Source: Duganella sp. SG902 (GTDB taxonomy: Bacteria; Pseudomonadota; Gammaproteobacteria; Burkholderiales; Burkholderiaceae_D). From it: a stretch of 64,000 nucleotides of DNA. Both the position numbers and the translations under genes were made by a program. Positions within the stretch are counted from its first letter, which is position 1. The number at the start of each line of letters is the position of its first letter. This document shows positions 8,482-17,032 of the stretch, in pieces. The notes under the pieces were generated by a model, which was given only the letters and a program-made list of their open reading frames with translations, was not told the origin of the DNA and ran no database searches. Location of the stretch: positions 248,001 through 312,000 of the forward strand of contig NZ_JABMJK010000001.1 of assembly GCF_013376005.1 (NCBI RefSeq). Direction: 5' to 3'.

Positions 8482-10155
8482 ATGACCGCTTTTTCGACTC
8501 TCGATACCATTGTTTTCCTGGTGTATTTCGTCCTCGTCGCCGGCTACGGCCTGTGGGTGTACAAACGCCGCCAGAGCAACTCCGGCCTGGCCTCGCACGA
8601 CTACTTCCTGGCTGAAGGCTCGCTGACGTGGTGGGCCATCGGCGCCTCCCTGATCGCCTCCAACATCTCCGCCGAGCAGTTCATCGGCATGAGCGGCTCC
8701 GGCTACCGCATCGGCATGGCGATCGCCGTGTACGAGCTGATGGCGGCCGCCACGCTGGTCATCGTGGCGGTGTTTTTCATGCCAGTGTATCTAAAACACC
8801 ACATTTACACGATGCCGCAATTCCTTGAGCAACGCTACGGCAAGGCGGTGGCCACCACCATGGCGCTGTTCTGGCTGGGCCTGTACGTGGTGGTCAACCT
8901 GACCTCGATCCTGTACCTGGGCGCGCTGGCGATCAGCAGCCTGTCAGGCATCGCCCTGCTGCCGTGCATGCTGTTCCTGGCCGTGTTCGCCGCCATCATC
9001 ACGCTGGGCGGCATGAAGGTGATCGGCTACACCGACGTGGTGCAGGTGACCTGCCTGGTGATCGGCGGCCTGGTGACCACCTGGCTGGCGCTCGACATGG
9101 TGGCGGCGCTGGCCCAGGGCCACGGCGCCCTGAAGGGCCTGACCGAGCTGTACGCCAGCACCCGCGACCACTTCGACATGGTGCTCAAGCGCGACAACCC
9201 GAACTATATGGACCTGCCGGGCCTGTCCATCCTGCTGGGCGGCATGTGGATCGTCAACCTGAACTACTGGGGCTGCAACCAGTACATCACCCAGCGCGCG
9301 CTGGGCGCCGACCTGCCGACCGCGCGCAAGGGCCTGCTGTTCGCGGCCTTCCTCAAGCTGCTGATGCCGGTGATCGTGGTGCTGCCGGGTATCGCCGCGT
9401 TCGCGCTGGACCGCTCCGGCGTGCTGGGCGACGCCATGCGCCAGGGCGGCGAGCTCAATCCCGACCGCGCCTACCCTATCCTGCTGGGTCTGCTGCCGTC
9501 GGGCCTGAAGGGCGTGGCCTTCGCCGCCCTGACCGCCGCCGTGGTGGCCTCGCTGGCCGGCAAGGCCAACTCCATCGCCACCATCTTCACGCTGGACATC
9601 TACAAGAAGCTGTTCAACCGCGAGGCCAGCGAGCAGCGCATGGTGTGGATCGGCCGCCTGACCGTGGTCGCGGCCATGCTGCTGGCGGTGCTGATCGCGC
9701 CGCTGCTGGGCATCGACAAGCAAGGCGGCTTCCAGTACATCCAGGAATACACCGGCTTCGTCTCGCCGGGCATCCTGGCCATGTTCCTGATGGGCTTCTT
9801 CTGGAAACAGACCACCTCCGGCGCGGCCATGTTCGCCACCGTGGGCGGCCTGATCGGCTCGATCATCCTGAAGTTCCTGCCGACCATGACGGACCTGTCC
9901 TTCCTGGTGCCGATCGGCTTCGCCAAGGCCAACGCGGCCGGCGTGGCGGAAATCCCCTTCCTCGACCGCATGTTCATCGTGTTCTTCGTGGTGGTGGCCG
10001 GCATGGTGCTGATCAGCAAACTGTCGCCGCAACGCGGCGCCGACAGCAAGGGCCTGGAGATCGACACCTCGCTGTTCCGGGTCGACCGCGGCTTCGCCTT
10101 GGGCACCGCCGTGATCGTCACGGTGCTGGTGGCGGTGTACGCGCTGTGGTGGTAA
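8482..10155 (+). CDS. Sodium/solute symporter, vSGLT-like sugar transporter
   Basis: Solute:sodium symporter of 557 aa with about 14 transmembrane helices. The stretch LPGLSILLGGMWIVNLNYWG followed by CNQYITQRALGA closely resembles the substrate-binding region of the Vibrio sodium/galactose transporter vSGLT, so uptake of galactose or glucose is likely. ATG at 8482 (MTAFSTLDTIVFLVYF) gives a normal first helix; the frame is open to 8341 but that extension is low-complexity. It could import monosaccharides released by the glycosidases further along the window. Confidence 0.87.
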   Translation: MTAFSTLDTIVFLVYFVLVAGYGLWVYKRRQSNSGLASHDYFLAEGSLTWWAIGASLIASNISAEQFIGMSGSGYRIGMAIAVYELMAAATLVIVAVFFMPVYLKHHIYTMPQFLEQRYGKAVATTMALFWLGLYVVVNLTSILYLGALAISSLSGIALLPCMLFLAVFAAIITLGGMKVIGYTDVVQVTCLVIGGLVTTWLALDMVAALAQGHGALKGLTELYASTRDHFDMVLKRDNPNYMDLPGLSILLGGMWIVNLNYWGCNQYITQRALGADLPTARKGLLFAAFLKLLMPVIVVLPGIAAFALDRSGVLGDAMRQGGELNPDRAYPILLGLLPSGLKGVAFAALTAAVVASLAGKANSIATIFTLDIYKKLFNREASEQRMVWIGRLTVVAAMLLAVLIAPLLGIDKQGGFQYIQEYTGFVSPGILAMFLMGFFWKQTTSGAAMFATVGGLIGSIILKFLPTMTDLSFLVPIGFAKANAAGVAEIPFLDRMFIVFFVVVAGMVLISKLSPQRGADSKGLEIDTSLFRVDRGFALGTAVIVTVLVAVYALWW

Positions 10156-10168
10156 GCGCCTGAAGTGC

Positions 10169-10199
10169 GCAGGGCCCGCCGCCGAACGGCGGGCCCTGC
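10169..10199. terminator. GC-rich hairpin between convergent genes
   Basis: Perfect 13-bp stem (GCAGGGCCCGCCG with its complement) and 5-base loop, 14 bp after the symporter stop and 11 bp before the end of the convergent Cache-protein gene. Its position suits bidirectional termination. There is no T-run, so termination strength is uncertain. Confidence 0.6.
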
Positions 10200-10209
10200 T
10201 GGAGGGCCG

Positions 10210-10659
10210 CTACTTGCCCTTGTAGATCCCCGCCTCGAGGATCACGTCGCCATTCTTGACGAAATACGTGCTTTTCTTTTCGATCTCGCCGGTTTGCGGA
10301 TTGTTGTAGCGATAATCCACCCAGCCCTTGCCCTCCGACTGGGCGCGGTCAATAATCTCCTTCCTGAATAATTTCCCGTCAGCATCCGGCAGCGGCACGG
10401 CGTTCTTGCCGACCAGGCGCGGATTGGTGGGGTGGGCCAGCTGCGTGCCGTCGAGCGCGCGCACCGTCAGGTAGGTCTGGGGAGTCACGAATTCCGGATT
10501 CTTGGCGTTGACCTCCTTGATCAGGGCCTCCTTGCCATGCTTTTTCAGGTAGGCGGCGCCCTTGTCGACCATGGCCACCGCGACGGCGGCGTCGTCCGCC
10601 GCCTGGACCAGCGGCGCGGCCAGCGCCATTGCACAGACGATTCCAGCGATGTATTTCAT
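10210..10659 (-). CDS. Small periplasmic single-Cache-domain protein
   Basis: Secreted 149-aa protein with signal peptide (about 1-20, LAAPLVQAADD) and one Cache-like domain: helix AYLKKHGKEALIKEVN, then strands around YLTVRALDG, PRLVGKNA, GWVDYRYNNPQTG and KKSTYFVKNGDVILEAGIY. Such domains usually bind small ligands in sensors, but this one stands alone with no membrane anchor or signalling output. AAGGAGG precedes the ATG. It is a paralogue of the protein at 43976-44419. It lies 66 bp downstream of the hemerythrin gene. Confidence 0.82.
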   Translation of the reverse strand: MKYIAGIVCAMALAAPLVQAADDAAVAVAMVDKGAAYLKKHGKEALIKEVNAKNPEFVTPQTYLTVRALDGTQLAHPTNPRLVGKNAVPLPDADGKLFRKEIIDRAQSEGKGWVDYRYNNPQTGEIEKKSTYFVKNGDVILEAGIYKGK

Positions 10660-10725
10660 GTCATCCTCCTTTGGTAGTGTGCGTCCCTACCTTAGAGCAA
10701 AATCGTGCCGTGCTCAATAGCCGGC

Positions 10726-11145
10726 TCAAGCCGTGCCGCCGCCCTCGCCGGCGTGGGCCTCGGCCCTGGACCGGCCGGCCAGCTGCAGCGCCAGCGCCAG
10801 CGCGGTGTCGGCGGTGGCCAGATGCATCTCGAACCAGGGCAGCACCAGGGCGGCCACCCGGCGCCCGGCGGCGATGTCGCCCGGCGCCAGGCAATGCAGC
10901 GTGGCCAGCACGCGCGCGTGCTGCTCGCGATGCGAGCGCAGCGCCGGATAGTCGATCGCCTCCATCAAGCGCTCCTCCAGCCGGAAATCCTCCTCCAGCG
11001 CGGCGACCAGCTCGGCCAGGCCGGCCTCGAAGGCGGCGTCCGGCATCGCCTGCAACAATGCGACCTGTTCCGTCAGCGCCTGATGCGCCTCGTCGAACAG
11101 GGGAATCCCGAGCGCCATGTCGGCGCGCCAACCCATCGTCTCCAT
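10726..11145 (-). CDS. Bacteriohemerythrin-like protein with one His ligand replaced
   Basis: Single-domain hemerythrin-like protein of 139 aa from the ATG at 11145, chosen because GGGGAG lies five bases before it; the frame extends to 11202 without support. Ligand positions align as H21, D53, E57, H72, H76, H108 and D113. The usual histidine of the HFxxEE motif is Asp in DFRLEE, while the other six ligands are kept. The family binds oxygen at a di-iron site. An FNR-type box upstream suggests induction at low oxygen. It may have altered oxygen or NO chemistry. Confidence 0.85.
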   Translation of the reverse strand: METMGWRADMALGIPLFDEAHQALTEQVALLQAMPDAAFEAGLAELVAALEEDFRLEERLMEAIDYPALRSHREQHARVLATLHCLAPGDIAAGRRVAALVLPWFEMHLATADTALALALQLAGRSRAEAHAGEGGGTA

Positions 11146-11181
11146 CACCTCTCCCCGTCCCGCGCCATGCGGTAGCAAACC

Positions 11182-11224
11182 ATTATGGTTGCGCCGGCTC
11201 AAAGCTGTCTTTGATCTGGATCAA
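11182..11224 (-). promoter_or_regulatory. FNR/Anr-type promoter of the hemerythrin gene
   Basis: TTGATCTGGATCAA at 11211-11224 is a perfect match to the FNR consensus TTGATNNNNATCAA. On the minus strand a CATAAT -10-like hexamer (11187-11182) follows, with about 33 bp between centres. That puts the box at about -41/-42, the class II activation position. The predicted transcript starts about 30 bases before the hemerythrin ATG. Confidence 0.72.
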
Positions 11225-11264
11225 GCACAGCCGCCGGCGGCGCGGCGGGATGGCGACCGGGGAT

Positions 11265-13472
11265 TCAGGCCTTCGCGCGCGCGGCCCAGCGGGCGCGCGC
11301 CGCGTGCAGCTTGCGGTAGCTGTCCAGCAGGCGCTGGTGGCGCTCCAGGCCTTCCAGCCGCATGCTGGTCGGCGTCAGGCCGTGGAAGCGCACGCTGCCG
11401 TCCACCGAGCCCAGCACCGCGTCCATGCGGGCGTCGCCAAACATGCGGCGGAAGTTGACCACGTAGTCGTCCAGTTCCAGCTCGTCGTCCAGCACCACCT
11501 CCAGCACCGCGTTCAGGGCCTGGTAGAACAGGCCGCGCTCGACGGTGTTGTCGTTGTACTGCAGGAAGGCGCCCACCAGCTCGTGCGCCTCCTCGTGCTG
11601 CCGCAAGGCCAGGTTGATCAGCAGCTTCAGTTCCAGCACGGTGAGCTGGCCCCATTCGGTGTTCTCGTCGAACTCGATGCCGATCAGGGTGGCGATGTCG
11701 CCGTACTCGTCCAGCTCGTTGTTTTCCAGCCGGTCCAGCAGCGCCGCCAGTTGCTTGTCGTTGAGGCGGTGCAGGTTCAGCACGTCCTCGCGGAACAGCA
11801 ACGACTTGTTGGTGTTATCCCAGATCAGGTCCTCCACCGGATAGACTTCCGAATAGCCCGGCACCAGGATGCGGCAGGCAGTCGCGCCCAGCTGGTCGTA
11901 GACGGCGGTGTAGACTTCCTTGCCCATGTCGGCCAGGATGCCCAGCAGCGTGGCGGCTTCCTCGGCGTTGGCGTGGTCGCCCTCGCTGGTGAAGTCCCAC
12001 TCGACAAATTCATAGTCGGCCTTGGCGCTGAAGAAGCGCCACGACACCACGCCGCTGGAATCGATGAAATGCTCGACGAAGTTGTACGGCTCGGTCACGG
12101 CCTCGCTGGCGAAGGTCGGGCACGGCAAGTCGTTCAGGCCCTCGAAGCTGCGGCCCTGCATCAGCTCGGTCAGGCTGCGTTCCAGCGCCACCTCCAGGCT
12201 CGGGTGCGCGCCGAACGAGGCGAACACGCCGCCGGTGCGCGGGTTCATCAGCGTCACGCACATCACCGGGTACTGGCCGCCCAGCGAGGCGTCCTTCACC
12301 AGCACCGGGAAGCCCTGCTCCTCCAGTCCCTTGATGCCGGCCACGATGCCCGGGTATTTGGCCAGCACGTCCCGCGGCACGTCCGGCAGCGCGATCTCGC
12401 CCTCAAGGATCTCGCGCTTGACGGCGCGTTCGAAAATCTCCGACAGGCACTGCACCTGCGCCTCGGCCAGCGTATTGCCGGCGCTCATGCCGTTGCTGGC
12501 GTACAGGTTTTCGATCAGGTTGGATGGGAAATACACGGCTTCGCCATCCGACTGGCGCGTGAACGGCAGCGCGCAGATGCCGCGCTTGGCGTTGCCGGAA
12601 TTGGTGTCGATCAGGTGCTTGCCGCGCAGCTCGCCGTCGGCGTTGTAGATGGCCAGCGTGGTGTCATCCAGCAGGCCGGCCGGCAGCTTGTCCTTCGCGG
12701 CGGGCTTGAACCATTTCTCGTCCGGGTAATGCACGAACTCGGCGTTGGCGATGTCCTCGCCCCAGTAGGCGCCCGCGTAGAAGTGATTGTTGCTGATGCG
12801 CTCGATGTATTCGCCCAGCGCCGAGGCCAGCGCGCTTTCCTTGGTCGCGCCCTTGCCGTTGGTGAAGCACATCGGCGAGTGGGCGTCGCGGATGTGCAGC
12901 GACCACACGTTGGGCACGATGTTGCGCCACGAGGCGATTTCAATCTTGATGCCGAGGTCGGCCAGCAGGCCGGACATGTTGGCGATGGTCTGCTCCAACG
13001 GCAGGTCTTTGCCGAGGATGTAGGTGCTGCTGTCGGCCTCGGGCCTGACGGTCAGCAGCGCTTGGGCGTCGGCGTCCAGGTTGGCCACTTCCTCGATGAT
13101 GAAGTCCGGTCCTTCCTGCACCACCTTCTTCACGGTGCAGCGGTCGATCGAGCGCAGGATGCCCTGGCGGTCCTTGTCGGAGATGTCTTCCGGCAGCTCG
13201 ACCTGGATCTTGAAGATCTGCTTGTAGCGGTTTTCCGGGTCGACGATATTGTTCTGCGACAGGCGGATGTTCTCGGTCGGGATGTTGCGGGTGTTGCAGT
13301 ACAGCTTGACGAAGTACGCGGCGCACAGGGCCGACGAGGCCAGGAAGTAATCGAACGGGCCCGGCGCCGAGCCGTCGCCCTTGTAGCGGATGGGCTGGTC
13401 GGCAATCACCGTGAAGTCATCAAACTTGGCTTCGAGACGGAGTTTATCGAGGAAGTTGACCTTAATTTCCAT
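11265..13472 (-). CDS. ycaO: OsmC-YcaO fusion protein
   Basis: Protein of 735 aa. The N-terminal ~140 residues are OsmC-like (KYKGDG-type opening YKGDGSAPGPFDYFLASSAL), the rest is YcaO: ALASALGEYIERISNNH, AQVQCLSEIFERAVKREI and LVPGYSEVYPVEDLIW. YcaO domains are ATP-dependent cyclodehydratase-fold enzymes; E. coli YcaO assists RimO in beta-methylthiolation of ribosomal protein S12. The acidic/helical C-terminus resembles that of E. coli YcaO. The OsmC fusion adds a possible peroxide/thiol function. There are no peptide-precursor or azoline-forming partner genes nearby, so a housekeeping YcaO role is more likely than RiPP synthesis. Confidence 0.88.
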   Translation of the reverse strand: MEIKVNFLDKLRLEAKFDDFTVIADQPIRYKGDGSAPGPFDYFLASSALCAAYFVKLYCNTRNIPTENIRLSQNNIVDPENRYKQIFKIQVELPEDISDKDRQGILRSIDRCTVKKVVQEGPDFIIEEVANLDADAQALLTVRPEADSSTYILGKDLPLEQTIANMSGLLADLGIKIEIASWRNIVPNVWSLHIRDAHSPMCFTNGKGATKESALASALGEYIERISNNHFYAGAYWGEDIANAEFVHYPDEKWFKPAAKDKLPAGLLDDTTLAIYNADGELRGKHLIDTNSGNAKRGICALPFTRQSDGEAVYFPSNLIENLYASNGMSAGNTLAEAQVQCLSEIFERAVKREILEGEIALPDVPRDVLAKYPGIVAGIKGLEEQGFPVLVKDASLGGQYPVMCVTLMNPRTGGVFASFGAHPSLEVALERSLTELMQGRSFEGLNDLPCPTFASEAVTEPYNFVEHFIDSSGVVSWRFFSAKADYEFVEWDFTSEGDHANAEEAATLLGILADMGKEVYTAVYDQLGATACRILVPGYSEVYPVEDLIWDNTNKSLLFREDVLNLHRLNDKQLAALLDRLENNELDEYGDIATLIGIEFDENTEWGQLTVLELKLLINLALRQHEEAHELVGAFLQYNDNTVERGLFYQALNAVLEVVLDDELELDDYVVNFRRMFGDARMDAVLGSVDGSVRFHGLTPTSMRLEGLERHQRLLDSYRKLHAARARWAARAKA

Positions 13473-13538
13473 GAGAGGTGTATTGCCTTAAAAATCAAAG
13501 GGTTAGAAGTGTAACACAGTTCTCCCTCTGACTCTGAT

Positions 13539-13570
13539 GCCGTCATTCCCGCGCAGGCGGGAATGACGGC
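13539..13570. repeat. Palindromic repeat (CATTCCCGC type), possible terminator
   Basis: A perfect 14-bp inverted repeat (13539-13552 and 13557-13570) with loop GCAG. The GTCATTCCCGC / GCGGGAATGAC arms match a dispersed palindrome common in proteobacterial intergenic DNA. It sits 44 bp after the GH97 stop and upstream of the ycaO start, so it may end GH97 transcription. No T-run follows. Confidence 0.75.
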
Positions 13571-13614
13571 TCATCGGTTTGCGGTCAAAAAAGGCTTAAC
13601 TTAGCGGCACCCTC

Positions 13615-15552
13615 TCAAGGCGCCGGCTCCAGCAGCACCACGGCGCCGCCGGCCAGCGCCAGGCGCAGCGACAGCACGTCGGCCGGCGTCACCTCGCGCC
13701 GCGTATGCCGCAAGGCGTTGGGCTGCTCGCCGTCCTCCCACAGCGTGGCGCGGTAGCGGCCGGCCGGCAGGAAATCCAGCGGCACCTGGATCGCGCCCGG
13801 CTGCGCGGACGCCGTCATCGCGCCCAGATACCACGCCTTGCCCTGGCGCCGCGCCAGCAGGATGTCCTGGCCCGGCTCGCCGGCCAGGAAGCGCGTCTCG
13901 TCCCAGGCGGTCGGCACGCGCCGGATGAAGTCGAAGCCGTCGGCGTCGCGGTAGGCGTCCGGGTCGTCCGACACCATCTGCAGCGGGCTGTCGTACACCA
14001 CGTACATGGCCAGCGCCTGGCCGCGCGTGGTCTGGGTGAACGGCAGCACCGCGCGCACGCTGTAGCTGGCCGGGGTGCCGTTGCGGAAGCCGCCCGGCGT
14101 GTAGTCGATCGGCCCGGCCAGCATGCGCGTGTACGGCAACATCAGGTTGTGTTGCGGCGTCACGCGCTTGTCCATCTTGTTCCATTCCGCGCCCAGCACG
14201 CCTTCCTGCGTGATGAAATTGGGATAGCTGCGCTGCAGCCCGTCCGGCACGTAGGCGGCGTGCAGGTCGAGCAGCATGTGGCGTTTGGCGGTGGCCTCGG
14301 CCAGTTGCCGGTAGAAGGCCACCATCTCCTGGTCGTCGCGGTCCATGAAATCGATCTTGACGCCCTTGATGCCCCAGGCGGCGTAGGTGTCCAGCACCTG
14401 CTCCACGCGCGGCGCCACGTGCTCCCAGTGCGCCCACAGCAGCAGGCCGACGCCCTTGCCGGCGGCGTAGCGCACCAGCGCCGGCATGTCGATGCCGTCG
14501 GCCGGACGGGTGATGTCGGTGCCCGGCAACGCGATCCAGGCCTGCGCGCCGGTGCCCGAGGCCCAGCCGGCGTCGATCAGGTAGTACGGAAAGCCCGAGG
14601 CGGCGGCAAAATCGATGTAGCGGCGGTAGCTGTCCATGCTGGGCGGCATGCCCTCCAGCGGGCCGGACCACCAGTCCCAGGCCGCCTTGCCGGGGCGTAC
14701 CCAGCTGAAGTCGCCGCGCGGCGGCGGGTTCAGGTTGCCGATCAGTTGCGAGGCGATCAGGTCGCCGTTGCGGTCGCCCAGCATCACCACGCGCCAGGCG
14801 GTGCTCAGCCCGGATTCCGACACGAACGCCGGACCGGCCCGCTTGGGCACGGCCGACAGCCGCACCCGCATCGCCGGCCCCTCGCGCCACAGCGAGGCGC
14901 CGGTATAGCCGCCCAGGTCGGCCTGGGTGATGGCGAAGGTGGTGCGGCCGGAGGCCACGGTGCAGACCAGCGGCACGTCGTAGCCGGCGCCCTCGCGCAA
15001 CTGCGACCAGCGCTGGCGCGCGAACTCGGTCTCGTGGGCGCCGTTGGCCACCGTCGCCAGGCAGGATGGATCGCCGGCCGGCACGAAGGCGGTGCGCTCG
15101 CCGCGCAGGCGCACCGGCCCGGCGCTGTCGAGCCGGTAGCGGAACGCCACGCCGTCGTCGTAGGCGCGCACGTCGAGCAGCAGGCGGCGCCCGGCCGCGC
15201 CGCTTTCACGGAAGGTCAACGTGGCGCCGCGATAATGGTCGCGCGCGCTGGCGGCCTTGGTGGCGATCAGCGGAATGGTGCGGTCGACCGTGCTGTCGGC
15301 GCGGCCTTCCAGCGCCAGTGCCGCCAGTTGCGGGGCGTCGTCCAGCTCCAGGCCCAGCGGCGAATCGGCGATCACCGCCTCGCCCAGCCGCGCGACCGAG
15401 AACCGGCTGGCGTCGGCGGCGATGCGGATGGTGGTGCGGCCGTCGGGCGAGGTCAGCACGGCGTCGGGGCCGGCGGCGGCGCGCGCCGTCAGCGCCAGCA
15501 GGCACAGCCCGGCCAGGGCGGCGCGGCGGCGGATAGCTTCAATTGGTCGCAA
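13615..15552 (-). CDS. GH97 glycosidase, probable retaining alpha-galactosidase
   Basis: Secreted GH97 enzyme (about 645 aa) with signal peptide RRRAALAGLCLLALTARAAA. The N-terminal beta-sandwich leads into a TIM barrel with WDWWSGP, YYLIDAGW and GVKIDFMDRDDQ. An aspartate in KIDFMD (D413 in the longer frame) and a glutamate in ITQEGVLGAEWN (E462) match the nucleophile and acid/base of the retaining alpha-galactosidases of this family, not the inverting alpha-glucosidase SusB. I favour a TTG start at 15552 with GGAGAG five bases upstream; an ATG at 15588 has no RBS. It is the last gene of a run from the TonB receptor. Confidence 0.85.
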   Translation of the reverse strand: MRPIEAIRRRAALAGLCLLALTARAAAGPDAVLTSPDGRTTIRIAADASRFSVARLGEAVIADSPLGLELDDAPQLAALALEGRADSTVDRTIPLIATKAASARDHYRGATLTFRESGAAGRRLLLDVRAYDDGVAFRYRLDSAGPVRLRGERTAFVPAGDPSCLATVANGAHETEFARQRWSQLREGAGYDVPLVCTVASGRTTFAITQADLGGYTGASLWREGPAMRVRLSAVPKRAGPAFVSESGLSTAWRVVMLGDRNGDLIASQLIGNLNPPPRGDFSWVRPGKAAWDWWSGPLEGMPPSMDSYRRYIDFAAASGFPYYLIDAGWASGTGAQAWIALPGTDITRPADGIDMPALVRYAAGKGVGLLLWAHWEHVAPRVEQVLDTYAAWGIKGVKIDFMDRDDQEMVAFYRQLAEATAKRHMLLDLHAAYVPDGLQRSYPNFITQEGVLGAEWNKMDKRVTPQHNLMLPYTRMLAGPIDYTPGGFRNGTPASYSVRAVLPFTQTTRGQALAMYVVYDSPLQMVSDDPDAYRDADGFDFIRRVPTAWDETRFLAGEPGQDILLARRQGKAWYLGAMTASAQPGAIQVPLDFLPAGRYRATLWEDGEQPNALRHTRREVTPADVLSLRLALAGGAVVLLEPAP

Positions 15553-15658
15553 AGTTGCTCTCCAGATGTTTGGGATGCAGGGTGCCATTCAGGAAATCGG
15601 CGTGCGCGGGCATGCGCGCCATAGTGGCGGACGATGCGCCGCACCGGCGCCGGCCGGT

Positions 15659-17023
15659 TCATGGCACGGCCACGGTGTTGAGCGCGCTAGCCGGCCCATC
15701 CAGTTCCAGCGCGACGATGGTGTCGATGGCGTCGCGCTGAGCCGCCGGCAGCGTCAGCGCGATGCCCTGCCCGTCCTGCTTCCATTGCACGGCGCCGCCG
15801 GTCAGCGCGGTGGCGCGCAGCACCTTGGCAGGGATCGCCGGCAGCACCAGCTTGTCCTGCACCCACTTCAGCACGTGCACATAGATGGTGTTGCCGTGGT
15901 GGGTGGACGCGCCGTAGTCGCCGGGCAGGAACGGCCCGCCACGGGTGGCGTAAATGCTGTTGCCATACTTGCCCAGCCAGCCGCCGATCTCGCGCAGGCG
16001 CTGCGCCTGCACCGCGTCGATACGGCCATCGGGGCCGGGGCCGACGTTGAGCAGCAGGTTGCCGTCGCGGCCCACCACATTGACCAGCAGGCGGATGTAG
16101 TGCTCGAGCGGACGCGGCACCATGCCCGGCTGGTAGCCCCAGGCGCCGGCGATGGTGCTGCACAGTTCCCACGGCTTTTGATTATCGAACGCGCCCAGCG
16201 CGCCCTCGCCCTCGCGCGAATGGAAATCCTCCCGCATGTCGGCGCGGCCGTTGATCAGAATGTCGGGCTGCTGGCGGCGCAGCATCTCGTACACCTGCTG
16301 GTGGCCCCAGTCGAAGCCGCCCTTGTAGTGCTTGCCCCATGGGCGCTTGACCCAGTTGGCGCCGGCTTCCGCACCGCCCCAGTCGCCGCCAAAGCTGAGC
16401 CAATCCGCCTCGCCGCCATCGAACCACAACACGTCGATCTTGCCGTAGTTGGACAGCAGCGCCTTCATCTGGCGATGGTATTGCTCGCGCATGGCCTCCG
16501 CGCTGGCGCGCTGCAAGTCCGGGAAGAAGAAGCCCGGATAGCGCCAGTCCAGCGGCGAGTAATACAGGCCCACGCCCAGCCCGGCCTGGCGAGCGGCTTT
16601 CACGTACTCGCCGACGAAATCGCGCTGGGCGGCGGTGGTCACGCTGGTGAACGGGTTGGCGCCATCGTCGAACATGGCGAAGCCGTCATGGTGGCGCGAG
16701 GTGAACACCATGTATTTCATGCCGGCCGACTTGGCCAGCCCGGCCCAGGCGTTGGCGTCGAACGCGGTCGGATTGAACTGCTGCGCCAGCTTGGCGTACT
16801 GATCGACCGGGATCTGCTCGTTCCACTGCACCCATTCGCCGCGTCCGGGGATCGCATACAAGCCCCAGTGCACGAACATGCCGAAGCGCGCCTCGCGCCA
16901 CCAATCCACGCGGTCCTGTCCAGCCGCCACGGCGGCGGTGGGGGCCATCATGGCGACACCCAGCGCCACCACGGCGCATGCCGCCCGCAGGCGGCGCGCA
17001 TAACGTTTGCAAACTGTTTTCAA
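15659..17023 (-). CDS. GH29 alpha-L-fucosidase (first of two)
   Basis: Secreted 454-aa GH29 enzyme. The signal peptide ends about residue 34 (AAVAAGQ). Barrel motifs are FGMFVHWGLYAIPGRGEW, FTSRHHDGFAMF and GLYYSPLDW, with nucleophile D202 in DVLWFDGGEADW. GH29 removes terminal alpha-linked fucose with retention. The start is TTG, five bases after GGAG and nine bases beyond the halogenase stop, so it is translated from the same message. The two GH29 proteins in the window are clearly different in sequence and may differ in linkage preference. Confidence 0.88.
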   Translation of the reverse strand: MKTVCKRYARRLRAACAVVALGVAMMAPTAAVAAGQDRVDWWREARFGMFVHWGLYAIPGRGEWVQWNEQIPVDQYAKLAQQFNPTAFDANAWAGLAKSAGMKYMVFTSRHHDGFAMFDDGANPFTSVTTAAQRDFVGEYVKAARQAGLGVGLYYSPLDWRYPGFFFPDLQRASAEAMREQYHRQMKALLSNYGKIDVLWFDGGEADWLSFGGDWGGAEAGANWVKRPWGKHYKGGFDWGHQQVYEMLRRQQPDILINGRADMREDFHSREGEGALGAFDNQKPWELCSTIAGAWGYQPGMVPRPLEHYIRLLVNVVGRDGNLLLNVGPGPDGRIDAVQAQRLREIGGWLGKYGNSIYATRGGPFLPGDYGASTHHGNTIYVHVLKWVQDKLVLPAIPAKVLRATALTGGAVQWKQDGQGIALTLPAAQRDAIDTIVALELDGPASALNTVAVP

Positions 17024-17032
17024 TCTGACTCC

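Noticed and set aside
12000-12700. YcaO gene as a marker of a RiPP (azoline) biosynthetic cluster
   Set aside because: No precursor peptide, dehydrogenase, leader-binding protein or exporter is nearby, and the protein resembles the RimO-associated YcaO group.
13539-13570. Palindrome as part of an insertion sequence end or CRISPR repeat
   Set aside because: Single copy in the window, no spacer array and no transposase nearby; it fits a dispersed intergenic palindrome.
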